A stretch of DNA of 64,000 bases from Fusarium oxysporum f. sp. lycopersici 4287. Its lineage: Eukaryota; Ascomycota; Sordariomycetes; Hypocreales; Nectriaceae. The notes under the pieces were generated by a model that was not told where the DNA came from, did no database searches, and worked only from the letters and a program-made list of their open reading frames with translations. The position numbers and the translations under genes were made by a program. This document shows positions 21,766-34,144 of the stretch, piece by piece; within the stretch, counting starts at the first letter, position 1, and each line of letters opens with the position of its first letter. The stretch is taken from positions 1,128,699 to 1,192,698 of the forward strand of contig NC_030998.1 in assembly GCF_000149955.1 (NCBI RefSeq), in the 5' to 3' direction.

Positions 21766-23789
21766 TTTGGATTATGGGATTGAACTATTATGATTTGAAA
21801 CTGGGAGGTTTTCATTGATTGAGGGGAAGCTGAGGCTTGGTATGCAACATGGCTGCGTCATCTGATCAAGTTGGAGTAAGTGATGAGCGTCCAACATCAG
21901 CCGCTAGACCAATCGAGGCGGGATTTGGAGTCGCACAACACCGACCGCCGGCTATAATACCGAAATGCCGCTGATACATGACCATTTATTATAAAACTCT
22001 CAACGTTCTTATTTTCACAATATTTCTGGTGGATCTATCGTGCGTCACTTGACCCTTTTAGACTGGACTGAATAATCTTTTGTTGCGGACAAGCCGTCTT
22101 GCAAAACCTTCACCAAGAGTCTGGTGACATCTTAGACCATGTAATTTTGGCTAACATTGAGTACATCAAGTGACTACAAAGGCCCTTCGAATTCAAAATA
22201 ACTCTGCGTTATTGAAGAGCGCTTGTTACGAGTTGATTCAGCATGAGGCTGTTATCCTGGCAACCCAGCATACTTCATCGGCGTTATCCACCGCGACCAT
22301 AATCCAAGAATGCTGTCCTCAAGCATCTTCTCATACGGTACGCTGGATGCGAGCTCCTGGATAACTTATTACTTTTGTGTCTTTTGTGCTTTGGAATGTT
22401 CTTCTCATCACACACTAGTAGACAATGACCAGCAGTGACCAAATGCCAAAGTCTGGGCGTATCCTGCCATAGCGCCTAGGAAGGCCGGCATGCCGTAAAC
22501 CAAATGATTAGGTGATGCATGCAACTATCACGCTGTTCCCTGATGGTCAAGTTCGTGTAAGCCTTAGCTGGTCACCTCAGAATCATCCGGGCCCCGGGTC
22601 ATCCGAACAACATGGTCCCTTCCCCCAAAGAAGGCGGGGGTATTGGTTGAAGCTCTCCTCACAGGCCGTGCCTTGTTATAACTGAGTATGCTTGTGATAC
22701 TACCCGTTGCCGGCGTCGACTTTTGGGTCTGATCGTTAGGCGACGAGCCCGGTCCGCGGACTTTGCAAGCAAGCTTTCCATTGCATTCGCCAAGGGATGC
22801 AAACAGTCACGGTAACGTGAGTCAAACACTTCGGCCGTTGAACACCTCAGATTATCAATAAGTTATTATTCGCCGCAAGTTATACAAATTGGTATTGACC
22901 TACCAGGCGACATGATCGAGATTTCACGTGGCGAAGTCCTCAAACGTCTCGACGAGCACATGACCACCAAATAGTATTCTTTTGCCAACCAAATGGTAGA
23001 CAATACCGTAGACGTTTGTCAACTAATCACCAGTAGGACACAGATGCATGGCGAGACCAGGTCGAGAATTGGTCGTTAAACATAACCCGGATCGAAAGAA
23101 ACCCAATGGCCGTTGGAATCTCTAGGGGTTAGGCAACATCTCCAAGTAAGGTGTTGGGAAGCACGATACGTTAGGTCTAATGATCTAGTCCGTTACTTTG
23201 TGAAAAGCAACCCGGATACATCACTTTGCAGTGTAAGGTTGGAGGGATTCAGGCGAGTCGCATCGATGGGTTGGGAATCTGGAGCTGGAAGCCAAGACCA
23301 ACTCCGAAATGAACTGATCTGAGGTTGTGCTGCACTTACTCTAAGCGACTGATGCCTGAGTGTCTCGGGATCTACCCAGAATGCTACTCGGGCCCTTTCC
23401 GATATATTTTGCAAGGTTAGGGTATGTAGGGTGGCATTCAAAGCATGCATATCCCTGTACCAATTCTATCTACCGGTTCGTTCACCAAGTTGGGTCAGAC
23501 ACAATCCAGGCATACGCTCCAAAGAGTCTAGATTCTCTTGGCACTGGTTATTCCAAATAGATGGATACTCATAGGTTTATGCTATTTTATCTTTTATACA
23601 GTGCCTCCTAGTGAATAGCTCTTGTGAGTAATTTCTCAAGTAGGCAATGCCCCAGAGTCAAGGCGAACTAATCATATCTATGATGCTGAAGGAACTTTGA
23701 GCTAAGATGTATTTACTATCTTTGTATAATGCAATAACCGGAGATTAGCTGATTTGACACCTGAAGTGATTCTGTCTGAGCTGCCTTCT
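21766..23789. other. Intergenic region, no gene seen
   Basis: About 2 kb between two minus-strand genes. Only short frames without domains (for example 22170-22364 and 23113-23322) are present. I found no terminal repeats or transposase motifs, though a decayed element cannot be excluded by eye. Confidence 0.5.
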
Positions 23790-25094
23790 TCAAACAATGA
23801 AGACTGTGTTAAGAAGCCAGTCACCTAGCAGCTTGCAATATGCTTCTGTCTTGAGCTCTGCATCCTTTATCGTCTCTTCCCCTCCAAGTCTCTCACGCAT
23901 GGGCAGACTATCAAAACCATGCAGGACATCCGGCACCAGGAGCCATCTGACGCTGCCGTCAGGAAAGGTTTCCTGCCAAGCGAATCGCTTATCTTCCAAC
24001 TCCAACTCCCCAGGTTTTCCAGGCTCTGAACGCCCGCAGCGAGCTATCTCGGAATCAGCGACCGGTATTCCGGAGCCTCCTCTTGCGTGGGCCATACGGG
24101 AGGCACAATCCTGACTTTCCTTTGCCAACATGTCTAGTTCCGACGCGATGATGAAAACATGGGGAGGGAGATCATCTGGATCAGCGCACGGGCCAGGGCT
24201 CACGAGGGGATCTTGCAGGTCCTGTCCATCGGGCAGATAACTCCAATCGAAGAGCGGGGCCATGTTGAGGAGGAGATCGCGTGCGGACGTGCGCGGGGAG
24301 CCGAGACTAGCATCCGTTTTATACTGACGTGTACTAGCCTTTGCCTCTGGAGAGCGGCTGAGATCAAGTGCACCGTAGACAGAGATAGCTGCACGGGGAT
24401 GACAAGTACAATGGTCAGACTGGAGCAGGCGCTGAGACAAGCCCAGGCTCAGATTACCGCCTGCGCTGAACCCACAGATGGCGATACGTCCGCCGTTTGC
24501 CTTATCAATAGGGAGAGACTCATCATCCAAAGTGGCCAGATATAGCGATACAAGATCATCTAAGCCGGTGGGGAAGGGAGCTGCTGGGGCTTTGCTGTAG
24601 TTCAATGCAACAACTAGCACGGAGTGAGTGTCGGAAAAGGAACGGTTCCAGGCGTCATCATCCTGCGAAGAGCCTATGCAAAAGCCACCACCATGAATAG
24701 TAAATAGTGTCGGAAGTGCCTTGGATGAGCCGGCTTCATAGGAGGAAGGAAGAAAAATCCTGCAACGTTGATCAGCTCTGGAACGTGAAGAGAGAGACTC
24801 GGAAATGCAGACACTCCTCGGAAATGAAAATGAAAGCCAAGGAGTTGAGGTATTGTGCTGGCAACTTACCGCACAGGCAAATGATCTCTCACATTGTACG
24901 TCTTGACAATATTGGGTGCGTTGGCTGANNNNNNNNNNNNNNNNNNNNNNNNNNNNNNNNNNNNNNNNNNNNNNNNNNNNNNNNNNNNNNNNNNNNNNNN
25001 NNNNNNNNNNNNNNNNNNNNNNNNNNNNNNNNNNNNNNNNNNNNNNNNNNNNNNNNNNNNNNNNNNNNCTGGGTCTTAGCGTGAAATCGGCCAT
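23790..25094 (-). CDS. HSL-type alpha/beta hydrolase (esterase/lipase), with assembly gap
   Basis: Cytosolic-type esterase of the hormone-sensitive-lipase family. The start MADFTLRP (25094) is followed by a run of N (24929-25068), then SANAPNIVKTYNVRDHLPV, a 110 bp intron (24869-24760, GTAAGT...TTGCAG) and the main exon 24759-23790. Motifs are the oxyanion loop HGGGF, the nucleophile elbow GFSAGG, a candidate acid in ASELDML and a candidate catalytic histidine in VLHGFD. The family hydrolyses short acyl esters or related small substrates; no substrate can be named. A straight read ignoring the intron is also open but replaces the conserved segment before IFLPSSYE with unrelated residues. The stated gap length leaves the exon in the wrong phase, so the gap size or a hidden intron needs correcting. 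Confidence 0.85.
   Translation of the reverse strand: MADFTLRPXXXXXXXXXXXXXXXXXXXXXXXXXXXXXXXXXXXXXXXXXXXXXXXXSQRTQYCQDVQCERSFACAVSCQHNTSTPWLSFSFPRSVCISESLSSRSRADQRCRIFLPSSYEAGSSKALPTLFTIHGGGFCIGSSQDDDAWNRSFSDTHSVLVVALNYSKAPAAPFPTGLDDLVSLYLATLDDESLPIDKANGGRIAICGFSAGGNLSLGLSQRLLQSDHCTCHPRAAISVYGALDLSRSPEAKASTRQYKTDASLGSPRTSARDLLLNMAPLFDWSYLPDGQDLQDPLVSPGPCADPDDLPPHVFIIASELDMLAKESQDCASRMAHARGGSGIPVADSEIARCGRSEPGKPGELELEDKRFAWQETFPDGSVRWLLVPDVLHGFDSLPMRERLGGEETIKDAELKTEAYCKLLGDWLLNTVFIV
24929..25068. other. Assembly gap (140 N)
   Basis: 140 undefined bases inside the 5' part of the alpha/beta hydrolase gene. Confidence 0.99.
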
Positions 25095-26099
25095 TTTATT
25101 TGTGGTGGCGGTATCTAAAAAATCCTACGTGATGTAGGGCGGGACAGACGGGGCTCTTTAACCTGTCACGTAGTCTTGAATAGGTTGGTCATTGTAACGC
25201 TTCGATTGGTTGTGTGCGAAGCCCGCATGGATGGTCCTGACGAAGAATTGCAATCTAGATATGGCTTCGAGTACCGGCTGATGCTCAGTATTTGCCGTGA
25301 TGGACAACCGGAATGGGGATAAGATATTTAAGCTTTGTCTGGCCCGAAGCTGTGATCGTTTCGGACATGCGTCTCGGTGTGCGCCTGACCGAATATCTTG
25401 ACTATTCGGGGTGCAAATACCGACCTTTTGTCTGATACTATCCCATCTATGGTCAAGGAACCCTTTGACTTTGCTTCCCCAAGATCTTGAGACAAGGGGC
25501 TGAGCTCCTCCGCAGATTCCGTCTGGGGCCCATTCGATTCTCGGTTGCACTAGCCTGCGTCTAGAGCCTCGTTTCTCCCGTCTTATCGAAGTCCCCCACG
25601 TGGAGCTATCCCCTCATTGTGATAGACAGCCGCCGCCAATCTCAGCATGGTTCTTGATTCCATACGCGGCAATCACGGCAGACGTTTCGACTCAACCTCA
25701 TTGAGACATCCCGAACTGCTCAATCTTGCACAATATGCTATTGACCGAGGTTTACCTTGTACAATCTTGCGGGGTAAAAGTAGCAAGCGATTACCCCATG
25801 CTGACCATAGCAGACCTTCTCCTTGTTCGCAGGGAGTTACAGTAGTGTCAAGCCTCCCCGCATTTCAATTTCCTGGGGCAATTGCCTTATCACACACAGA
25901 CTAGTGAAAGTTTAATCACCACCAGCGTAACCTTCCAGTTGGTCAATCTATATAAGCCTGGGCCTCGTCTCCAGGTCAACTAATTTTCCAAACTTGTACA
26001 ACTCCACGTCTCAAGGTGGCATATTTCAGCTTCAATCACCTTTTCTTTCTGCCATATTTATTATTCGATAGTCTTCAATAGTAATTGGAGTTTGTCAAC
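25095..26099. other. Divergent promoter region
   Basis: About 1 kb between the divergent hydrolase and TRI12-like transporter genes. Besides the transporter's TATA element, nothing is recognised. Confidence 0.5.
25949..25956 (+). promoter_or_regulatory. TATA box of the TRI12-like transporter gene
   Basis: TATATAAG lies about 150 bp before the ATG at 26100 and is followed by a pyrimidine-rich leader. Confidence 0.45.
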
Positions 26100-28077
26100 A
26101 TGGCGTCCAACCAAGAGGTGTCTGTAGCGCCTGCAGGCGACGCGAAGAAGTCAGCCCTACCCACGGATGACCAACGTCCACCTTCAATTCAATATGTCGA
26201 AAACTCCGACCTCGAGCCGACCCCAAAGGTCGCTATATCCACATTTTTAGCTGTTTTTGTAAGTTCCTACATCCAAAAAATGCTCTGAAATGGTGGTCTG
26301 AGCTGTACTAACAAGATCGCCTCTCCTTTGTAGTTTATGGGCCTGACCTACGTACCCGCCATCGCGACCGGATTCATCATGCCTACTCAGATTCTTCAGC
26401 AGATTGGAATGGCATTGGGCGACACTGAGCACATTGCCTGGATACCTGGCAGTTGGTCCATTGGTTCAGCAGTCGCGTTCGCTGTTGCTGGTGGTCTAAG
26501 TGATGTGTTTGGTCGCCGATATGTACTATTGAGCGGTCAGACAATCGTCCTGGTTGGTGGTGTAAGTTGTCAGATATTTTCCTAAGATGAGGGATGTCTG
26601 TTGTCTAACGAGGCTTTTTGCTAGATTATTTGTGCTGTAGCCCAAACTACATTGCATGTTGTTGCTGGAACTACCTTAATCGGCTTCGGCGCCGGTACTA
26701 TCATGGTGTCATATCCTGGGATCAGCGAGCTTCTCCCCAACAAGTATAGGTATGTGCTTCACAAGGACTTTTCATGCCTCTACTCGGCACTAGTCTCTAA
26801 TTCTAATTTCTAGAGGTATTGGTCTGGCGTGGACCGAGTTTTGCATCACTATCCCTTGGGGCTCGTTGGCCGGCCTCATCGCTACTCACCTATATCTCAA
26901 GGCGAGCTGGAGATGGTGTTACTATATCACCATAATATACGCTGGCATTTGTCTTATCGGAACATTTGTCTGCTACTTCCCTCCATCTCGACCGCAGCAC
27001 GACTTTGAGAGGACACGTTGGCAGCAGGTGAAGGACCTCGACTACATCGGACTCCTCCTCTTTGCCACCGGCCTTACCGTATTCCTGATCGGCGTCACCT
27101 TCCTTGGCGCCACCCATAGATCCATGACGCTCGTCGCAACAACTATCTCAATCGGTGCCTGTGTCTTCATCGCAGCGTTTGTCTACGACTTCACCATTCC
27201 GAAGAAGCCACTTTTCCCCATCAAGATCTTTCGCATGTACCGGGAATTCACCGTGTATCTTGTGGTCCTCTTCGTGTCTGGCATGATCTGGCAGGGAATC
27301 GTCACACTCGGCAACCAGGGTACTTTGTTCATGTTCACCAACGATATTCTGGAAATCGGTGTCATCTCAGTCCCTGCCAGTATGTCCGGCATTATTGGAG
27401 GTTGGATTATGCCCAGCCTTGTTCACAAGCTCAAACACATCCGGTACCAGTTTGTTTTCGCCCTTCTCATGCAGACTGTCTTCACAGCATCGTACGCCGC
27501 CGTGGTCCCTAACAACAAGACCGGTTGGACCATCCTACCTATGTTCGGCCAGTCCTGCTTCACCTGGGTTACAGTGTTGTCCTACGTCTCTTCTGGTCTG
27601 TTGGTTCCTCAGGAGGAGCTGGGAGTCTCGGCCGGACTTATGGGAACATTCCGCAGCGCTGGCGGATCGCTCGGCAACGCCATGTTCAGCACGATTCTGA
27701 CCTCTATTGTCAACCGCGACCTCGGTAACAACATTGCTGGGGCTGCTATCGGTGCGGGATACTCTCCCAAAGACTTGCCTACCTTGATCCCAGCTGTCAT
27801 CCAGAATGCGGTTGGTGTACCTTTTGCTATGGTCAAGGTCCCCAACGTAACAGAACCAGTACTCCAAGCCACAGCTGCCGCGTTCAAGAACACCTACGCT
27901 AAGGCGTTCAGGACTGTGTTTTACTCGACAATTCCATTGGGTGTATTGGCCATCATCGCGGCCTGTTTTATCCGTGATCCAAGTCACTTGCTTAATAACC
28001 ATGTGGCTGTCCAGCAAGAGAAGGAAGTCCTCGGAAAGAAGAAGGATATCGAAATGGAGCCCAAGATCATTGATTAA
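26100..28077 (+). CDS. MFS efflux transporter, TRI12/siderophore-transporter type
   Basis: A 591-residue plasma-membrane transporter in four exons: 26100-26258, 26334-26561, 26625-26749 and 26814-28077, 1,776 bases in frame. After a polar 45-residue N-terminus come about 14 hydrophobic helices. The loop between helices 2 and 3 reads GGLSDVFGRRYVLLSG, the MFS signature, and helix 5 has SAGLMGTFRSAGGSLGNAMF. The length, 14-helix plan and the VSYPGISELLPNKYR segment fit the fungal TRI12-like group, which includes trichothecene efflux pumps and siderophore carriers. No toxin-biosynthesis gene is visible nearby, so the substrate is open. It is convergent with the fructosyl-amino-acid oxidase gene. 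Confidence 0.9.
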
Positions 28078-28575
28078 ATGCATTAGCATATGGGTAGTTC
28101 AGATTGTTACATCATCAAGCAATACACATCTATTTATTTGACGTAAAGAATATTATTGCTATGAAGGGATCTCATCTCTAAACCTTAAACCTATACTAGT
28201 CATGCAGACCTTCTGAGTCTCCTGACAGGGCTGCATTCAACTCGATCAAACGATGTCGGGGGTTACACTGATGGCTCAACCGCATTTGACCAGGCATGAA
28301 TCAATAAAGTTTAACTTAAGCTAGGCTAACGTAGGTTAGACCTTGGCCCATGCCCGTAGCTATTGTGGCTTATTATGGAGGGACTAGAGAGCATTGACCG
28401 TTTCGTTATGGTATACCAAAAGGTTCGGTCGATTGCCAATTCAATTGACATATGTTCAAGGACGACGTGAGTGCCGATATGGCCAGTCGCCTTCAGATAT
28501 ATCTTACGAAATTCTATTGCTGATACGAAAGATGACGGTACAGTCCAGGATATGTACTTTACGGAGGACTGATAA
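28078..28575. other. Convergent intergenic region
   Basis: About 500 bp holding the 3' ends of the transporter and oxidase genes. Nothing else is seen. Confidence 0.5.
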
Positions 28576-29991
28576 CTACAGCTTAGACCTCTCTCCTCCG
28601 TCCAGTTTCGCCTTCTCGGCTGCACTCAGCTCTCGTCTTTCTGGACCACCTCGACTACCATCACCAAGGAAGGTATCCTCACGATGCTCATACTCAGTAT
28701 GGAACTTCCACTTCTCTGCTAAGTGACTGGGCAGCTTCTTCTTCCAAGCTGATGTCATGCATTCACCCAAGACTGGGAGGAACTTGAACGCGCTAAGAGA
28801 TGTTAGTTAGGTGTCGCTAGCGAGGGCTGCTGTCACTTACTGTCCACTTCCGCCTCCGCCAACAAACAGGTTCTTATAATCAGGATGATAGTCCATGATG
28901 AAGTCACCAGTAGGTGTATCTGTGTACCAGCAGAGAGCTACCCTTTCCAATGCACGGTCAGCCAGCTCAGGCAACATCTCGCGCAAGCCGGCTCGAAGAC
29001 GTTCCTCAGCATCAGCTGGAACAAAGTTCTTTCGCTCCCGAGAAACAGGAGGAGGAACGGAGATGTTGGACTTCACAGAGTTGTTATCGCCCTTGGAAGG
29101 TGCTCGAGTATAGCCCCAGCCGTGAACAGCAAACTTGAGCATCTTGGTATCTTCGTGAGGAGGAAAGTTGAACCATCCGGTGGCGTAGTTCATGTAAATG
29201 GGGATATCCTTGTACTTGATCATTTCATCGTCTGTGAGACGAAGGAAGCCGAGTGCTTGTGCTGTTGATAGCGTTGAGTTGTAAGTGGGGACGATACCTG
29301 AAGACCAGGCGCCTGCTGCAAGAATGAAGTGATCGCCTCGGACAGGCGTTCCTTCAAGAGTCTTGACTGCTTTGATCAAACCTTGAGCGTTGCTGTCGAA
29401 GCCGACAACGGTTCCGGCTCGGCCGGCGATGAAGGAGATGCCTAACTCAAGACATTCGTCACGGAGTTGCTTGATGGCTTTGTTCGCATCGGCCCAGCCG
29501 CCAGACTTGTTCAAGTAGCCCTCAAAGTTAGGTTGGGCAAGTTCGCCGGTCAAAATTGGGAATCTCCGCTTGGCATCAGCAGCATCCGCCAATCTTGTAT
29601 AGGGCAGCTGTCGCTTATCAAGCTGAGCTATGGTCTTATCTGTCCAAGACTTCTCAGGCGTACTTCTCGAACCAGCAATGATATAGTCTGTCTGGTAGAA
29701 AATACCCTTATACTTAGGGTCTTGAGACCATTTGCGATAAGCTTCATACGCAAGGGAGCAGTAATCGGTGTCGGCATAGTCAAATCGGATGACTCGGGAG
29801 ATATCCGAGCTGGAACCATCCGGCACCTGAAGAGGTTAGCGGATCGACGTCACTGAAGCTGGGGTTCTTACAGGCGGCATGTGCCTGTCGATGACGGTGA
29901 TGTTCTGGTGACCTTCTAGCGCGAGCTGCTTGGCTGTAGTGAGGCCAAAAAGGCCTGCGCCTATGATTACAATCTTGCTGGTCTGATCCAT
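28576..29991 (-). CDS. Fructosyl amino acid oxidase (amadoriase), peroxisomal
   Basis: A 440-residue FAD enzyme in three exons: 29991-29872, 29826-28841 and 28792-28576, 1,323 bases in frame, the normal length for FAOD. The N-terminus holds the Rossmann motif IIGAGLFG. CWYTDTPTGDF contains the cysteine (about 339) that binds FAD covalently in the sarcosine-oxidase family. VGGGGSGHAFKFLP is the conserved C-terminal FAD/substrate segment. The protein ends SKL, a peroxisomal targeting signal. The family oxidises Amadori compounds (fructosyl amino acids), releasing the amino acid, glucosone and H2O2. A related activity such as saccharopine or sarcosine oxidation cannot be excluded. It lies beside a Zn2Cys6 regulator on the same strand, which may control it. 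Confidence 0.88.
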
Positions 29992-30484
29992 GATGAGGAG
30001 ATGGAGGGAGGCGATGCTGTTTGGTAGGTCAGATTGAGAGTCTGGTCGAAAACTGACGTCTGATATACTGCACCAAAGTGTCCGGTGGGGACGGATGTGA
30101 AGTCGTCTGCGACCCTATCTGCAGTGTCGATGTGCCGTGCACGTGAGCGGATCTCCATCACCAAATCCAACTTGCGACCCGCCAATCGATACCTTATCTA
30201 TATTATACAGGAGATTGAGATTTATATATACAACCACAGTAAATGTGCATTACGAACTCTGGATTAACCTCAACGATCTTTTCTTTTACCCCGAATTCTC
30301 CTTTCTTCTCATTAACAAATATCTACTGTCCCGATATCTGCCTCCCCTACTCCTTTAGGATGTTCGACCTGGAGAAGAAGATAATTAATGCGACCCAGTT
30401 GAGCATTGCATCTCGAGAAAACGTGCCAGATACAGACATGATTATAATTAATTTGGTCAAGGTGGAAGTGATAGGTGACTAGAA
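29992..30484. other. Intergenic region
   Basis: About 490 bp upstream of the oxidase and downstream of the regulator gene on the same strand. It is AT-rich; no gene is seen. Confidence 0.5.
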
Positions 30485-32739
30485 TTACTGTATGTCATAG
30501 ATGTCTGGCATGAATTGTGAAAAAATATCGTTCAAATTCACCTCCTCAAGTTCCCCAACATCAAACATGAAGGGATCAAATGACTCCTCTCTTTGGCTTG
30601 ATGCTGGCTGGCTTACCTGCGTCTCAGTCAAAGGGTGGATGTAATGCGTTGAGATGCGAATCATAGCATCTTGCGGACGACTTGAGCTTTCTCCGTATAG
30701 CGGCGTCATCTGGCTGATCTTGGGATCTACCAGAGCCCAAAACAGAGCTGGATGGAAGACAATGGAGATGCCCTTACCAGCTGGTGGCTGTGGGTTATTG
30801 TCCGCGGTAGAGTCCAAACTTTGTAGTAATTCGAGCTGAAAATCTGTTAGTGTCTCGATTTGTTGAGTAACTGGGAGGTTCGCACCTTTTGCGCAATGTG
30901 CGGCCATGTTGATGAAAGCCTATCTAAGAACCCTTTGCACCATTCTAGATCGCCTTTTGCCTTCTCTGCGACCTTCGGGTCAATCGCACGTTGGAATAGC
31001 CAAGGTATCGTTGCGACTACTGCTACAAGTTGCCCAACTAAAGGGTCACAAATCTCGAAGCGCAGCTCCTCGCACAAGCGTAAGAGTTTGAACACCCATG
31101 CTGAATTAAATAGAGCCTGATCAACCGTTTGCTGCAAAAAGGAACGGGCTTGTAGTCCACTCGATCTATCTCGCATAGCTACCAGGTGAACGAAAGGATG
31201 ATGTAGAATAGCTGTGATGGCATGAGTAACGACTTGCATGAGAAGCCATGGAATCCAATACTCGCGCTGATCCTGAAGCTCGACGGCCATTCTTTTAGTA
31301 AAATGGACATTCCTCAGCAGATGGCTATGGGGAAGCTTGGTTTCATGTTTGTAAAGCTCTGCACAGAGGATGTAATGCATTGAGCCGGGGGACCATGCTG
31401 TCTCTGCTTTCCCGATTCTAACCTGATGCATGTATGATGAGAGGTGACCCCACATCTCGATAACGTTGATATAATATGCGGTTACTCCCAGATCTTCGGA
31501 TGCATCGTCTGAGAAGAGATCTGGAGGGCACTCGCCATCATTCGTGGGCGGAAGTGAGGGTGGCCTACGAGCGCTGGGTGGGTATCTGTGTTCGTCATCG
31601 TCGTATATACTGCTGCGCTCTTGAGGCATGAATGTTTGCTCGAGGAGAGCAACGGTCCAATGGCATCTCAGACTGGCTTCAAGTTCAGGTGATGATTCAT
31701 AGAAAGCGCTTTGGGATAACTTTCGGAGAGCCTCGAGCCGCGACATGGTTCCGATGCTCATCCACGCTCGGCCTGGCTTACAAGCTGGTTTACCTGGGTC
31801 AGTTGACCGTCGACGAGAAGCATCTAAAATTGACCTACCTGCTACATCGACTAGGACAAGCAAGCATAAGGCTTGCACAATTTCAAGCTTCGGAATGCCC
31901 TGAGAGGCAAGTATGGCGACTTCCTGCTGCGCAGAGCTGCCATACAACTCAACCGCCTTAACTTGTTTGCCATTGAAGAAGTCATGCGCGCTATACCGCA
32001 CAGTGAGCGCCAAGAAGCTGTAGAGAAGGTATTGGGGTGCCGAGGTAAGAGTGTCTTTGAGTTCAGATATGTCGAAAAGTTGTAGAGGCTGGAGGTGGAG
32101 TTTGGTACGATAGATCTCTATAAGATGGTCGAAAACCTCCGACGGTATATCTGGACTGGAAAGTTCAGTAACAATCATATTTGAGCGACGAAGGCGACAT
32201 ACTTGTCCAAGTTGAAGGATGCCTCTATCGATGGTGACGATGTAATGCCAGGACTTGCCCTGTATTCTGCTTGCAAACCTGTAGATGGGATACTAGCAGA
32301 AGTACTTGGAGAAGGACCAGGGTTAGGAGCTGGGGCTGGCGATGGTCTATATAATTAGTCACCGCTCATTACATAAGACTGATAGTGGACTTACTGAAGC
32401 AACTCATAAATGCCTTTCACCTGTGACTCCAGCATCTGGAAGCGTTCCTGTAAGTCATCCCTTTGGACACTTTTTGTGTTAGCTTCCTCTCAATGAATGG
32501 TTTGATCGGCTCTACCTCTTGGTGACTCTATTACTTTTTCTTGCAGCAGTTCTTACTGGCTCAGGAGATCGGTAAGTGCATAGTTGGTTTAGTCGTCTAC
32601 AGAATGAGCATGTCGGCCTTTCACCAGTGCATTTACTCTTCTTTTTCCTACACAAAGAGTCAACCCAATTGAGTCCGATATTTATGATCATGGTATCTCA
32701 CCGGCATGGTTCACAAGCCTGTTTGCTCCGGGGTTCCAT
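30485..32739 (-). CDS. Zn2Cys6 transcription factor with fungal_trans domain
   Basis: A 647-residue regulator in seven exons: 32739-32702, 32647-32516, 32469-32395, 32346-32203, 32155-31839, 31772-30886 and 30835-30485, 1,944 bases in frame. The binuclear zinc cluster has all six cysteines (C9, C12, C19, C26, C29, C36) and is split by the first intron, so it is easily missed by simple frame finding. A coiled-coil linker (LQERFQMLESQVKGIYELLQ) and a Pro/Ser-rich region follow, then the middle homology domain with the ARAWMSIG-type GRAWMSIGTMSRL. It should bind CGG-containing sites in the nucleus. It is divergent from the SDR gene over a 553 bp shared promoter and is co-oriented with the oxidase. 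The intron 31838-31773 is 66 bp, in frame and stop-free. Confidence 0.88.
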
Positions 32740-33292
32740 TTTGATCAAACAGACCGTTCAAAGGCCGGGACGGTTGATAAAACTCATCCGAGTTGTTGCG
32801 ATCAGCAGACCTGGATATGGGGATGGGAACGGAACCCGGAAGTTGAAATGATCATTCAGATTCAGAGGCACGTGAGCGGAAGCTAGCAGATATCTTACCC
32901 CACCGGTCCTTATCAGGCCCAAGTATAATGAAGTCAGAAGGGCAGGTCGAGAATGGATGCTACGTTCTGTTATATTCAGACGATGTCTCATCATACTTTT
33001 GCTACAAAAATGTGTTAAACACAGTTGTCACGCTGTTGAGCGGCCCAAACTATTGTAAAAGATGACAATACGTACTGCAGAGCCTAGACTCCTTACAGTA
33101 GCTCCGCCCATACACCAATGGAGTCACTGTAAAAAGGTCACGAACCATTGTAACGTTGTTTCTGCGCATTACATCACTTGGAAGTGGCTTGCATCTGTAA
33201 GACATCAGTGAGGGGTCAAACGAATGACTCTTCTCACGGTATCGTCTTTCTAATACATCATTTCTGACTTTTATCCACATCTACTCGCAGTC
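32740..33292. promoter_or_regulatory. Shared divergent promoter of the regulator and SDR genes
   Basis: 553 bp between two divergent ATGs. A near-perfect inverted repeat TGTGTTAAACACA lies at 33011-33023, and imperfect CACTGTAA/CATTGTAA pairs occur around 33126-33155. These could be operator-like sites, but no factor is known to me for them. Confidence 0.4.
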
Positions 33293-34144
33293 ATGGCAAC
33301 TCACGCTACTTATCCCAGCCTACGAGGCAAGACCGTGCTTATTACAGGCGGCGCAGAAGGCATTGGCGCTGCCACAGTGGAGTTGTTCACGCTACAGGGC
33401 AGCCAGGTCATCTTCATCGACATCGCTGAGCCTTCGGCTAAAAAGACAATTGACCGCGCTTTATCGCGCGCGAAAGACGTCAATGTTCAAGCCAAAGCAC
33501 CCATATTCTACAATTGCAACGTTTCAGATTTAGCAAAGTTACAAGACACGGTCAAGAGCATCCAAGATAAACATGGGATGATACATATCTTGGTCAACAA
33601 TGCTGCGGCTGCTGGAAACAGAGCCAGGCTTGAAACAGAAAATGTCAGGCCTGAAGATTGGGAAGTAAACATCAACACCAATCTTCGGCATGTTTTCTTC
33701 ATGAGCCAAGCTGTTCTTCCGGCTATGAGAGAGGCAAAGAGCGGGAGCATCATCAATCTTGGGTCAATCACTTGGCGCATCCCCGCTCAAGGAACTCCAG
33801 GTACGTTAACATTCTTGTCTGACAATTCAGTCTGCTAACACGCCAAAGTCTACGGCGCATGCAAGGCGGGAATCATGGGTCTTACGCGTACTCAGAGTAA
33901 AGAATATGGCAAGTACAACATTCGCATCAATAGTGTCATGCCTGGTGCCATTGCGACTCAGCGGCAGAGGGATGAGGTTCTCACGCCCGAGTATCGTGAA
34001 GAGGTTATGCGCGGCCAGAGTTTGCAGCGAGATCTAGAGCCGGAGGAAGTAGCTAAAGTGATTGTGTTCTTAGGTAGTGATGAAGCTAGTGGAGTGACTG
34101 GTAGTTCTTATGTTGTTGATGGCGGTTGGTGTAGCGATCCATGA
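33293..34144 (+). CDS. Short-chain dehydrogenase/reductase
   Basis: A 267-residue classical SDR in two exons, 33293-33800 and 33849-34144. The NAD(P)-binding motif TGGAEGIG sits near residue 18, NNAA near 101, the catalytic serine in NLGSITW and YGACK as Tyr171/Lys175. The last segment VTGSSYVVDGGW is the usual C-terminus. The acidic residue in IDIAE after the second strand favours NAD over NADP. Family members oxidise sugars, alcohols or reduce oxo groups; the substrate is not deducible. It is divergent from the Zn2Cys6 regulator and is followed 293 bp later by the amidase on the same strand, so the three may be co-regulated. Confidence 0.9.

Noticed and set aside
26100..28077. Trichothecene or other toxin cluster suggested by the TRI12-like pump
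   Set aside because: No terpene synthase, PKS, NRPS or P450 gene is present in the window.
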